Virus record (IMG/VR): IMGVR_UViG_3300029319_005312
Location: 1-27,665 of that record
Reading direction: 5' to 3' (one strand)
Length of the DNA: 27,665 nt
Source: a virus
Under the pieces are notes generated by a model. The model saw only the letters and a list, made by a program, of their open reading frames with translations. It made no database searches and was not told the DNA's origin. The position numbers and the translations under genes are program-made. This document shows positions 1 to 7,071 of this stretch, in pieces. The first letter of the stretch is position 1. Each line of letters begins with the position of its first letter.

Positions 1-183
1 CCACCACAAGCTATGCCAGATATATTCAAGCGTGATTGTGCTATACACGCTTACTGGTTATACTACGTGTATGACAAAAAACATATAGCGCATAACGAAG
101 AATCATTATATGATACTGAATACATTAAAAATACTTTTGGTTACAGCGACGATTTATCATGCTACGCCGGAGCAGACGGATAG
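1..183 (+). CDS. C-terminal end of an unidentified protein (5' end outside window)
   Basis: Frame 1 is open from the first base to a TAG at 181-183, giving the last 60 residues of a protein that begins before the window. The fragment is rich in Tyr and His and ends in ...CYAGADG. I recognise no family. It overlaps the start of the next gene by about 74 bases, which is longer than most overlaps here, so either the next gene starts later or this is a genuine nested end. Amino-acid composition looks protein-like. Confidence 0.5.
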   Translation, partial: PPQAMPDIFKRDCAIHAYWLYYVYDKKHIAHNEESLYDTEYIKNTFGYSDDLSCYAGADG

Positions 184-463
184 TACTCCGCACATTACGG
201 CTAGCAACAAAATAATAGATCTTGGTAATCCACAGAAACATAGATGGATAGCTGTATCAAGAGACTTAGAAGCTAAGGGTTTAACATTTGGCGTAAAAGT
301 CAAAGTTACCGGAGCTGGTGATCTTGACGGTATATGGACCGTACAAGATAGAATGAACCGCAGGTGGTTATCACGTATTGACTTTTTAGTCAATAAGGAT
401 ATTACAGGTGGTAAATGGGAAAATGTCAGAGTCGAAATAATCGACGATGACAATAGGTTATAA
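110..463 (+). CDS. 3D / RlpA-like double-psi beta-barrel protein
   Basis: A 117-residue protein resembling the 3D domain found in MltA- and RlpA-like cell-wall proteins and in many phage proteins. What shows this is the VTATIYHA strand at residues 11-18, a PEQTDS loop, then GVKVKVTGAG (61-70) and DGIWTVQDRMNRRW (73-86) followed by RIDF (89-92). The spaced aspartates (about 73, 80 and 91) match the three Asp that name the family. The hydrophobic N-terminus could act as a signal sequence, but it is also the first strand of the domain, so export is uncertain. Family members bind or cleave peptidoglycan or serve as accessory lysis or entry proteins; which applies here cannot be told. The ATG at 110 is the only start that keeps the first strand. 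Confidence 0.65.
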   Translation: MILNTLKILLVTATIYHATPEQTDSTPHITASNKIIDLGNPQKHRWIAVSRDLEAKGLTFGVKVKVTGAGDLDGIWTVQDRMNRRWLSRIDFLVNKDITGGKWENVRVEIIDDDNRL

Positions 464-484
464 GATATAATTAGTAATAGGCTA

Positions 485-1090
485 ATGTCACACGATAGAA
501 ATATAAAATGGTTAAATGACAGGCGCATCGTATATAGAAGAGATCCTATAAATGACGTACCTACTATTGAAACCAAACAGTATAAATACTACGAAAATGG
601 TACGTATGAGTGTTATCACTTGTTTAATAGCAAGGCTAAGATAACTACATACAAATCATTGAAGTGGCACATGCTTGTATTGTATTATCTTAATGAACAT
701 GTAGATTTAAAACATGTTTTTAAATTTATAGCCGATAAACAAAACGGTTTTGTTACCTTCTTCATTAAACAGCGATTACTAGATGAAATGATAGAAGATG
801 TATTAAAACAGGGTGGCGATCCACCCGCAAACAAGCTACGCAAAGTAGTATTTAAAGACTATTCAGGTTTAGACTTGAGTGGTAAATTAAAAATTGTAGG
901 TCAATTAATAGGTAGATCAAGCATAGATAAAGAAATGATATACCAAGCTATGTTAGACTTAAACGACTGGGGTAAGAAAATTACTATTAGTCGTATTGCT
1001 GGTTTACTTAATTGCTCTACAAGAACAATACATCGCCATATGTGTGATGATTTAAAACAAGAAAAACAATTGATGAATGAAGAAGTATAA
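485..1090 (+). CDS. Helix-turn-helix protein, putative phage regulator
   Basis: A 201-residue protein whose C-terminal part (about 166-186) reads as a helix-turn-helix: ITISRIAGLLNCSTRTIHRH, with the small residue, turn and recognition-helix pattern of DNA-binding regulators. The N-terminal 110 residues are rich in Tyr, Lys and His and match no family I recognise. It lies directly upstream of, and overlaps by 14 bases, the sigma-factor gene, which suggests they are translated together and act on the same transcription programme. It could be a transcriptional regulator, or a replication-initiator-like protein with a terminal HTH. The HTH is visible; the function is inferred. Confidence 0.55.
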   Translation: MSHDRNIKWLNDRRIVYRRDPINDVPTIETKQYKYYENGTYECYHLFNSKAKITTYKSLKWHMLVLYYLNEHVDLKHVFKFIADKQNGFVTFFIKQRLLDEMIEDVLKQGGDPPANKLRKVVFKDYSGLDLSGKLKIVGQLIGRSSIDKEMIYQAMLDLNDWGKKITISRIAGLLNCSTRTIHRHMCDDLKQEKQLMNEEV

Positions 1091-1847
1091 TTTAGATAAT
1101 TATATAAGGTACAAAAACGAAGTGCAAGAGTTAACATCTAGATTACCAGAAATAACAGACGGTAATTATACTGTGTACGATGACAAACAAATGGTAACTT
1201 GTTTTTTACCGCTAGTAGAGAACGTTGCAAGGAAGTTTTCAACTAGTCAACAAGCCTCAGGTGTAATGACTATACTTGATCTGATACAAGAAGGTAACGC
1301 TGGTTTAACACTAGCCGTTGGCAAGCTTGACAGATCTTTGTTGTTAGAATCTGAAGACCAAGAAAAAACTTTAAAATCATTTTTCTCAAAACGTATCAAA
1401 GGTGCAATACGTAGAGCAGTAGATATTAATCGTGGTAACATGAGAATACCTGAACATAAGCTTAATGAAATACGTAAGAATTTTGGTCACAATAAGAAGA
1501 TGGTTGAAATGTTTTTCAATAGTATATTTTTAAGTATTGATGAAAAGCAAACAGATGTTAATGAAGACTGGGCTGCTCAGATACCTGACAAGTCAGAGCC
1601 TTACAATGTCGGCATGTTAAATCAATATCTAAAAGGTTTACTTAAAAAACATCTAAACAACAAAGAGTACGAAGTGTTACGTATGAGTTATGGTTTAGAT
1701 TGTGATAAGCACGATGCTAAGACAATAGCTAGTAAACTAGGTATACAAGGTAGTAGTGCTTATGTACGTGTTTCGCAGTTAAAAAAGCAAGCAGTACAAA
1801 AGCTTATTGATAATGTAGATTACACGCAAGTGCTTGATTATCTTTAA
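1077..1847 (+). CDS. Phage-encoded sigma-70-family factor
   Basis: A 256-residue sigma-70-like protein that would direct host RNA polymerase to phage promoters. Region 2 is clear: FLPLVENVARKF (43-54), then DLIQEGNAGL (68-77), the near-invariant DLIQEGNxGL core-binding helix, and RIKGAIRRAVD followed by RGNMRIPEH (119-127), which corresponds to the region 2.4/3.0 R-x-I-RxPxH segment. A region 4-like helix-turn-helix follows (about 196-245), with KEYEVLRMSYGLD, KTIASKLGI and YVRVSQLKKQAVQKL in the right order. It has no region 1.1 and is shorter than housekeeping RpoD of Bacteroidetes. No phage RNA polymerase is seen in the window, so redirecting the host polymerase is the natural reading. Its start overlaps the HTH gene. 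Confidence 0.85.
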   Translation: MKKYNLDNYIRYKNEVQELTSRLPEITDGNYTVYDDKQMVTCFLPLVENVARKFSTSQQASGVMTILDLIQEGNAGLTLAVGKLDRSLLLESEDQEKTLKSFFSKRIKGAIRRAVDINRGNMRIPEHKLNEIRKNFGHNKKMVEMFFNSIFLSIDEKQTDVNEDWAAQIPDKSEPYNVGMLNQYLKGLLKKHLNNKEYEVLRMSYGLDCDKHDAKTIASKLGIQGSSAYVRVSQLKKQAVQKLIDNVDYTQVLDYL

Positions 1848-1855
1848 GTTATAGA

Positions 1856-1882
1856 GTGAACAATTAGTTAAATAGCGTTCAC
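1856..1882. promoter_or_regulatory. Inverted repeat GTGAAC-N15-GTTCAC in the sigma/ERF gap
   Basis: The 75-base gap between the sigma-factor and ERF genes is the longest non-coding stretch in the plus-strand half. It holds a perfect 6-base inverted repeat, GTGAAC (1856-1861) and GTTCAC (1877-1882), separated by 15 mostly A/T bases. The size fits a dimeric operator; there is no T-run after it, so it is not a typical terminator. The remaining 40 bases up to the ATG at 1923 are A/T-rich and could hold a promoter, but I see no Bacteroidetes-type TAnnTTTG box. Confidence 0.35.
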
Positions 1883-1922
1883 CAATGTGTAATTATAAGT
1901 ATAGACAATTTAATTTTATTAT

Positions 1923-2432
1923 ATGACTTTACAACAAAAACTGGCTCAGATTCAAACTGAGCTCAAGGCTAAAAAGAGTAGATTTAATTCTTTCGGTAAG
2001 TACTATTTCCGTAGTGCCGAAGATATACTTGAATCAATAAAGCCTTTCTTACTAAAGTACAATGTAACCGTTACTGTTAATGAAAAGTTAATAGCAGATA
2101 CTAACGGTGTTCCAGTACTAAAATCAACAGCTACAATACACGACGAAAAAGGTATGACGTTATCAACGTCTGCTATAGTCGGCGTAGACTTAATGCAAAA
2201 GGGTATGCAAACTCCACAACAGTTTGGTAGTGCATCGTCCTATGGTAAGAAATATGCTTTAGGTAATTTGTTTCTTATTGATGATACTCAAGACAGTGAT
2301 GCTACAAATAATCACAAGTCTGACTTCGATATGGATGCAGCTAAAAAGTATATTAAGTCTGGCGGTACGTTAGATGCGATAAAGAAAAAATATAAACTTA
2401 CTCCTGAACTAGAAAAAGAACTAACACTGTAG
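1923..2432 (+). CDS. erf: ERF-family single-strand annealing protein
   Basis: A 169-residue ERF-type recombinase, which anneals complementary single strands during phage recombination. The family signature is plain: a short N-terminal helix with FGKYYFRSAEDILESIKPFL (24-43), then QTPQQFGSASSYGKKYAL (96-113) and NLFLIDDTQDSD, matching the ERF 'Q..Gs..TYarRYaL..llgi...DdD' pattern. The C-terminal 40 residues form a short Lys-rich helix tail. Two bases separate its stop from the next start, an exonuclease, so the pair forms a Red-like exonuclease plus annealase unit, with an SSB close downstream. The family call is firm; activity is inferred. Confidence 0.85.
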   Translation: MTLQQKLAQIQTELKAKKSRFNSFGKYYFRSAEDILESIKPFLLKYNVTVTVNEKLIADTNGVPVLKSTATIHDEKGMTLSTSAIVGVDLMQKGMQTPQQFGSASSYGKKYALGNLFLIDDTQDSDATNNHKSDFDMDAAKKYIKSGGTLDAIKKKYKLTPELEKELTL

Positions 2433-2433
2433 T

Positions 2434-3165
2434 ATGACAAAAGAGGAGATCCTGAAAAAACTACGTAATGATGAAGATTATTATGGAGATTTTGGCAGGA
2501 AGTTTTTAAGTGCTTCTGATATTGGTGTGTTGTTAAAAAACCCATTAGCTTATGGTCAGCCATCTAAACAGACTTCAGCGTTTTTAGTAGGTAGTTATTT
2601 TCATACAGCTATACTTGAGCCGGATAAGCTTAAGAAGTTTAAGATAATACCTTCATCAACTAGAAATACTAAAGTATACAAAGAGATGTCTGAAGGTGAG
2701 TTATGTTTATTACAACACGAAGTTGATCACATTGAACTTATGACTGAGAAAATTATGACCAACGAAGTTTGCAAAAATTTAATCCAAGGTACTAAAGTAG
2801 ATTACGAGGTACCGGGTGTTGCCAAACTAAATAAATATACCTGGAAAGGTAAGGCAGACATAGTTAATCATGATGACAAAGTTATAATTGATTTGAAGAC
2901 AACTGCTGATATAAATAAATTCAGATCAAACGCGTTTAGGTATAATTACGATAGTCAAGCATATATATACAGTCAATTATTTGGCTATGAAATGATATTC
3001 TTAGTTATCGATAAAACAACGCACCAAATAGGAGTATTTGACTGTTCGGCGGAATTTTATGCGTCAGGACAAGACAAAGTTAGTAGAGCAGAAGATGCTT
3101 ATGAGCTGTTCTACAAAACTAAGGATTTTAATCCACAACAATATTTCATAAGCAAAACACTTTAA
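2434..3165 (+). CDS. PD-(D/E)XK exonuclease, RecE/exonuclease VIII-like
   Basis: A 243-residue nuclease that would resect DNA ends for the ERF protein just upstream. Visible motifs are GSYFH (53-57, the GxxxH that opens this nuclease family), KGKAD (138-142) with D142, IIDLKTT (151-157) giving D153 and K155 of the D...DxK active site, and QAYIYSQ (175-181), the QxxxY motif of the RecB/exonuclease VIII group. All catalytic positions are present and the length is normal for phage members. Alternative: a Cas4-like or YqaJ-like nuclease, but no Fe-S cysteine set is seen and the annealase neighbour favours recombination. Confidence 0.85.
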   Translation: MTKEEILKKLRNDEDYYGDFGRKFLSASDIGVLLKNPLAYGQPSKQTSAFLVGSYFHTAILEPDKLKKFKIIPSSTRNTKVYKEMSEGELCLLQHEVDHIELMTEKIMTNEVCKNLIQGTKVDYEVPGVAKLNKYTWKGKADIVNHDDKVIIDLKTTADINKFRSNAFRYNYDSQAYIYSQLFGYEMIFLVIDKTTHQIGVFDCSAEFYASGQDKVSRAEDAYELFYKTKDFNPQQYFISKTL

Positions 3166-3174
3166 TTTAATAAT

Positions 3175-3342
3175 ATGGCAAGAACAAGAAAGAGAACATG
3201 CGACGTAACAGGCATGACAACAAGCGTTAACAATTTTTACACTAATCAATCACATGTAAAAGCTGTTGATAACTTAAGAAGAACAACTGGTGCTACTAAA
3301 GCTCAGATGACTAGAATGTTTAACCAATTAAATGCTTATTAA
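3175..3342 (+). CDS. Small conserved-looking 55-residue protein
   Basis: A 55-residue basic ORF from an ATG preceded by tttaataat, a typical start context here, to TAA at 3340-3342; the next gene begins 3 bases later. It starts MARTRKRTCDVTGM and ends MFNQLNAY. There is one Cys, a basic N-terminus and a predicted helical C-terminal half (KAVDNLRRTTGATKAQMTRM). It fills exactly the space between the exonuclease and SSB genes, so it is very likely expressed with the recombination module. No known function; it could bind single-stranded DNA or one of its neighbours. Confidence 0.7.
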   Translation: MARTRKRTCDVTGMTTSVNNFYTNQSHVKAVDNLRRTTGATKAQMTRMFNQLNAY

Positions 3343-3344
3343 TT

Positions 3345-3662
3345 ATGGCAGGAATTATTAAAACAAGTATTAACTTATCAGAAATACCTAAAGATAAAAT
3401 TATCACAGGTAAGAAAGGTAAATACTTACCAATTAGTATCTCTGTTAACGACGAACCTGATCAATTTGGTAATCAGGGTCCAGTTATCGTAGATCAAAGC
3501 AAGGAAGAAAGAGATGCTAAAGTAGCTAAAACTTACCTTGGCAACTGTAGAGTTGTTTGGACAAACGGCACGTTCCCAGAACCTGTTGGTAATCCACAAA
3601 CAGACAACTCTGTAAACGTACAGCAACCAGTTGCGGCTGTAAAAGATGATTTACCATTTTAA
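3345..3662 (+). CDS. ssb: Small single-stranded DNA-binding protein (SSB-like)
   Basis: A 105-residue protein with a short beta-rich N-terminal region (residues 1-75, including IKTSINLSEIPKDK, YLPISISV and CRVVWTN) and a flexible Gln/Val/Pro linker ending in KDDLPF. The acidic Asp-Asp-hydrophobic-Pro-Phe tip is the hallmark of bacterial and phage SSB C-termini, which recruit partner proteins. The OB-fold part is shorter than in E. coli SSB, as in other divergent phage SSBs. It sits between the ERF/exonuclease pair and primase-helicase, the expected place. The tail is seen directly; the OB fold is inferred. Confidence 0.75.
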   Translation: MAGIIKTSINLSEIPKDKIITGKKGKYLPISISVNDEPDQFGNQGPVIVDQSKEERDAKVAKTYLGNCRVVWTNGTFPEPVGNPQTDNSVNVQQPVAAVKDDLPF

Positions 3663-3671
3663 ATATTATAA

Positions 3672-5402
3672 ATGCAAGTAGAAGATAAAGAGATCAATGG
3701 ATTTTTGATTGATGAGTTCAATCAATATAACCTTGAAGTGGGTAAAACACAGGGGATTTGTCCTCTGTGTTCTCACACAAGGAAACCCAAGAACCAGAAG
3801 CTTAAATGCTCTAGTTATGATTGGGAACGTGGTCTCGGTACTTGCCATAACTGTAATACAACTTATCAACTACACACTTACAAACGTAAGGGAGCTAGTG
3901 AACGTGAATACGTACGTCCTGGTTTTTCAACTAAGACACACAAAGCTCCTAGTAGTAAAGTTATAGAATGGTTTAAGTCTAGAGGAATATCTCAGGATAC
4001 TTTAAATGACCTAAACGTCTCTGAAGGTCCTGAGTTTATGCCTCAAACTGGTAAAACTGAGAACACAATTAAATTTAACTATTTTATAGGTAACCAACTT
4101 ATTAATATTAAATACCGTGACGGTGCTAAAAACTTTAAGTTATATAAAGGTGCTGAAAAAGTATTTTACAATATAAATAGTATCGTTGGTCATACAACCT
4201 GTGTTATAGTTGAAGGTGAAATCGATGCGTTATCATTGCACGAGGCTGGTATAAGAAACGTTGTATCAGTTCCAAACGGTGCTACATTAAATCACAATAA
4301 CCTAGATTATCTAGATAACTGTATAGATTATTTTGAAGACAAAGAAAAAATAATACTAGCAGTTGACGCAGATGAACCTGGCACTATGTTAAAACAAGAG
4401 TTTATACGTAGGCTTGGTGCTGAAAACTGTTATCTAGTTGATTTTAACGATTGTAAAGACGCAAACGAATATTTAGTAAAGTATGGCAGCAACGAGCTTG
4501 CTAATGCTATACACAGCGCAACGCAAGTTCCGCTAGAAAATGTAACTACATTAAAAAACATTGAGAATGATCTTAAAGATTTTGTTAAACATGGTTTCAA
4601 ACCTGGCTTCCAAATTGGCCTCAAAAATTTCGACGAAGTATTCAGCACTTATACTGGACAGTTTATTACTGTTACTGGTATCCCTAGTAGTGGCAAGAGT
4701 GATTTTGTTGATCAAATGGTTGTAGGCTATAACAAGATGTATGGTTGGAAGACAGCATTTGCTAGTCCTGAAAACCAGCCAATTTACTTACATGCCCATA
4801 AACTTATGCGTAAGACATGGGGTGATATGCCTAATCCAAGTGATATTGGCAGTGGTAAATGGAAAGAGGTATCTGATCATGTTAATGACAACTATTATTT
4901 TATTGACATGGATAAATATAGTTTAGAGTCAGTACTACGTAAAGGCGCTGAGCTAGTTAAACGTAAAGGTATTAAATGCCTTGTAATTGATCCTTACAAT
5001 AAGATAAGAGATGCAAATGCAGTGTCAGATGATGTTAATAGATATACTATGGACTATCTATCAAAGATAGAGCAGTTTTGTAAAAAGTATGATGTCTTAA
5101 CATTTATAGTAGCACATCCGACTAAAATGCAACGAGATCAAAATGGAAAAATACAAGAGCCAACTATGTATAACATAAAAGGTGGTGGCGAGTGGTATGA
5201 TGCAAGTTATCATGGTTTGTTGGTACATAGAGATTATGAAGCTAAAAATACTAAAGTAAAAGTATTAAAAGTTAAGTTTCAAAACCTCGGTGAAAACGGA
5301 GCAGAAACGTTTTTTACTTGGGAACCAAGATCAGGTTCATTTGTACCACAAGTTAATGTATTAGACGAAAACAAAGATGACAGCAGCCTTCCGTGGGAAT
5401 AA
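3672..5402 (+). CDS. T7 gp4-like primase-helicase
   Basis: A 576-residue bifunctional replication enzyme. Residues 28-62 form a zinc-binding domain with Cys30, Cys33, Cys58 and Cys61. A TOPRIM primase core follows: VIVEGEIDALSLHEAG with Glu181, then LAVDADEPG with Asp232 and Asp234. The C-terminal half is a DnaB/RecA-type helicase: GIPSSGKS Walker A (336-343), CLVIDPYNK Walker B (436-444), and a later TFIVAHPTK segment, the H4-like motif of hexameric helicases. It synthesises primers and unwinds DNA at the phage fork. All key residues are present and the length matches T7 gp4. The ATG at 3672 follows the SSB gene by 9 bases. No DNA polymerase lies in the window. Confidence 0.92.
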   Translation: MQVEDKEINGFLIDEFNQYNLEVGKTQGICPLCSHTRKPKNQKLKCSSYDWERGLGTCHNCNTTYQLHTYKRKGASEREYVRPGFSTKTHKAPSSKVIEWFKSRGISQDTLNDLNVSEGPEFMPQTGKTENTIKFNYFIGNQLINIKYRDGAKNFKLYKGAEKVFYNINSIVGHTTCVIVEGEIDALSLHEAGIRNVVSVPNGATLNHNNLDYLDNCIDYFEDKEKIILAVDADEPGTMLKQEFIRRLGAENCYLVDFNDCKDANEYLVKYGSNELANAIHSATQVPLENVTTLKNIENDLKDFVKHGFKPGFQIGLKNFDEVFSTYTGQFITVTGIPSSGKSDFVDQMVVGYNKMYGWKTAFASPENQPIYLHAHKLMRKTWGDMPNPSDIGSGKWKEVSDHVNDNYYFIDMDKYSLESVLRKGAELVKRKGIKCLVIDPYNKIRDANAVSDDVNRYTMDYLSKIEQFCKKYDVLTFIVAHPTKMQRDQNGKIQEPTMYNIKGGGEWYDASYHGLLVHRDYEAKNTKVKVLKVKFQNLGENGAETFFTWEPRSGSFVPQVNVLDENKDDSSLPWE

Positions 5403-5409
5403 ATACAGT

Positions 5410-5652
5410 ATGGGTGAATATGCTCGTAATGATGAAGAAGAAGCAGCTAGACTTTGGTGTCATGAAAACGATATATGTATAACACCAAGGCAAGCTAAAT
5501 GGGGCGAACCTATTTGGTATATAGATATTGAGAAAGGTAAATATCCTAATCGTAAAAAGTTAGGTACAACTCCTCATGTTTATGGACCAACTAGAATATG
5601 GGAGAAAATAAGCGAATATCAATTATATTATTATAAAAAATATGCAAAATAA
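5410..5652 (+). CDS. Hypothetical 80-residue protein
   Basis: I choose the ATG at 5410, just after the primase-helicase stop, rather than the in-frame ATG at 5377, which would overlap it by 26 bases. The product begins MGEYARNDEEEAARLWCHEN, with an acidic helical N-terminus, then WGEPIWYIDIEKGKY and an aromatic, Tyr/Lys-rich C-terminus ending YYYKKYAK. No family is recognised. Its stop overlaps the next start by 11 bases, so it belongs to the same transcript as the nucleotide-metabolism genes. Confidence 0.6.
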   Translation: MGEYARNDEEEAARLWCHENDICITPRQAKWGEPIWYIDIEKGKYPNRKKLGTTPHVYGPTRIWEKISEYQLYYYKKYAK

Positions 5653-6283
5653 TTTTTTTAATGCAAATCATGCTTTTAATTATTTATGGGACTACATACA
5701 AGAACAAGGTGTAGACTTTGATAATACAAAAGCTATATTCAATTGTGGTTTTTATTTAGATCAGCCAAAAGAAAACTACATAACAAACGAGATGCGTAAT
5801 TGGAAACCTGATTATGCAGAGGCTGAGTGGCAATGGTACTTATCTGGCGATCCTAGTGTTAAAAAGCTAGGTGATATATATGGTAAGGTTCCACCTATAT
5901 GGGAAAAAATGGCAGATGAACACGGTTACGTAAGAAGTAATTACGGTTGGCAATGGCAACGTAACTATCAATTAGATTATATAGTTAACAAGCTTAAAGA
6001 TAATAAAGAAACCAGGCACGCTGCTATAAGTATATATGATTGTAAAGAGCACGGTACTTATGAGTTTGATACTCCGTGTACATATGCTGTTCAATTTACA
6101 ATACTTAATGATAAACTGAATATGTCTGTTTATATGCGTTCTAATGATCTCTGGTACGGCTTTTGTAACGATCAATACTGTTTTAGTATGTTACAACAAT
6201 TAGTTGCAGAGAGATTAAATATGGAGGTTGGATGGTATTACCATCACGCACATAACATGCATATATATAACGACAAATTATGA
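5642..6283 (+). CDS. Thymidylate-synthase-fold enzyme, likely dCMP (or dUMP) hydroxymethylase
   Basis: A 213-residue member of the thymidylate synthase/pyrimidine hydroxymethylase family. Visible are RSNYGW (98-103), the catalytic Cys146 in DTPCTYAVQF, the phosphate-binding R166 in YMRSNDLWYGF, and H207-x-Y209 in MHIY. The Asn that selects dUMP in thymidylate synthase (E. coli N177, GLPFNIASYA) is Asp177 here, in GFCNDQYCFS. From memory, phage T4 gp42 dCMP hydroxymethylase has GFRNDYAW at this place and shares the 'MRSND' and 'SNYGW' segments. That substitution favours cytosine. The protein is shorter than T4 gp42, ending soon after HIY. Two MazG-type proteins follow, as expected for dCTP removal. 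Plain thymidylate synthase remains possible. Confidence 0.75.
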   Translation: MQNNFFNANHAFNYLWDYIQEQGVDFDNTKAIFNCGFYLDQPKENYITNEMRNWKPDYAEAEWQWYLSGDPSVKKLGDIYGKVPPIWEKMADEHGYVRSNYGWQWQRNYQLDYIVNKLKDNKETRHAAISIYDCKEHGTYEFDTPCTYAVQFTILNDKLNMSVYMRSNDLWYGFCNDQYCFSMLQQLVAERLNMEVGWYYHHAHNMHIYNDKL

Positions 6284-7071
6284 CGTATTATATTTATCAT
6301 ATTCCAGGTAAAAAAATCGGTGTTACCTGTGATCTTAATAACCGGGTCACAGTTCAACAAGGTTATGGTCCTGATGAATATGAAGTACTAGAAAGCTCTA
6401 CTGATGTAGATTATATATCTACAAAAGAGAGAAAATTACAAAGAGAATATGGATACCGTGTAGATATGGTACCATATAAAAACCTTAAACCTAAATCGAA
6501 TATGAATATAAATGTAACTGAACAGACCACAACGTTTCCATGTCCAGTGGATAAATTAAAAGGTCAATTGTTTGATAATATAGGTATGTCTTGGAAAACT
6601 GATCACGGTCAGTTAGATATAACACCTAAAACAATAGACTGGATAATGAAGAACGTAAAAGTTTCTATGTTTAATAATAATAGAAGCTATGTATACAATA
6701 AAGCATTTGCTAGGTTTTACGATAACAATGACGTTTTCGCAAAACAACCTTCAGTAAAATGTTCTAAAAAACCTTTAAAAATGTTCGAGCTTATCAGGCA
6801 ATGGGCTGATGAAAGAGGAATATATGACAAAGGTGATACAAAAACTCAATTAATTAAACTCCAAGAAGAAATGGGAGAGTTAGCTAAGGCTACATTAGAA
6901 AAAGATCAAGCGGAAGTTATTGATGCTATTGGTGATATGGTTGTAGTACTAACTAACTTAGCACATTTAAACAATGTACATATTGAAACTTGTATAGCTG
7001 ATGCTTACAATGTAATATCAAAACGTACAGGTAAAATGGTTAATGGAACGTTTGTCAAAGATGAAGATTAA
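6280..7071 (+). CDS. GIY-YIG-like domain fused to MazG-type NTP pyrophosphohydrolase
   Basis: A 263-residue two-domain protein. Residues 1-65 look like a GIY-YIG fold: YYIYHIPGKKIGVT with DLNNRV (Arg22) and STKERKL (Glu50), placing the expected Arg and Glu. Residues 66-160 form a Lys/Asn-rich middle region with WKTDHGQLDITP. Residues 168-250 are MazG-like: MFELIRQWADERG, LQEEMGELAKA (E196, E197, E200, the EExxE metal motif) and DAIGDMVVVL (D215, D219). MazG proteins hydrolyse NTPs or dNTPs to monophosphates, and the related T4 gp56 removes dCTP. It overlaps the hydroxymethylase-like gene by 4 bases (ATGA). The MazG part is firm; GIY-YIG is likely but may be catalytically degenerate. Confidence 0.8.
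   Translation: MTYYIYHIPGKKIGVTCDLNNRVTVQQGYGPDEYEVLESSTDVDYISTKERKLQREYGYRVDMVPYKNLKPKSNMNINVTEQTTTFPCPVDKLKGQLFDNIGMSWKTDHGQLDITPKTIDWIMKNVKVSMFNNNRSYVYNKAFARFYDNNDVFAKQPSVKCSKKPLKMFELIRQWADERGIYDKGDTKTQLIKLQEEMGELAKATLEKDQAEVIDAIGDMVVVLTNLAHLNNVHIETCIADAYNVISKRTGKMVNGTFVKDED

Noticed and set aside
157-576. 139-residue minus-strand open frame
   Set aside because: It lies antisense to the 3D-domain and HTH genes, is hydrophobic-looking as an artefact of reversed codons, and shows no family motif.
5642-6283. Straight annotation as thymidylate synthase (thyA)
   Set aside because: The dUMP-selecting Asn is Asp and the surrounding motif is closer to T4 gp42, so a hydroxymethylase call is preferred, with synthase kept as an alternative.
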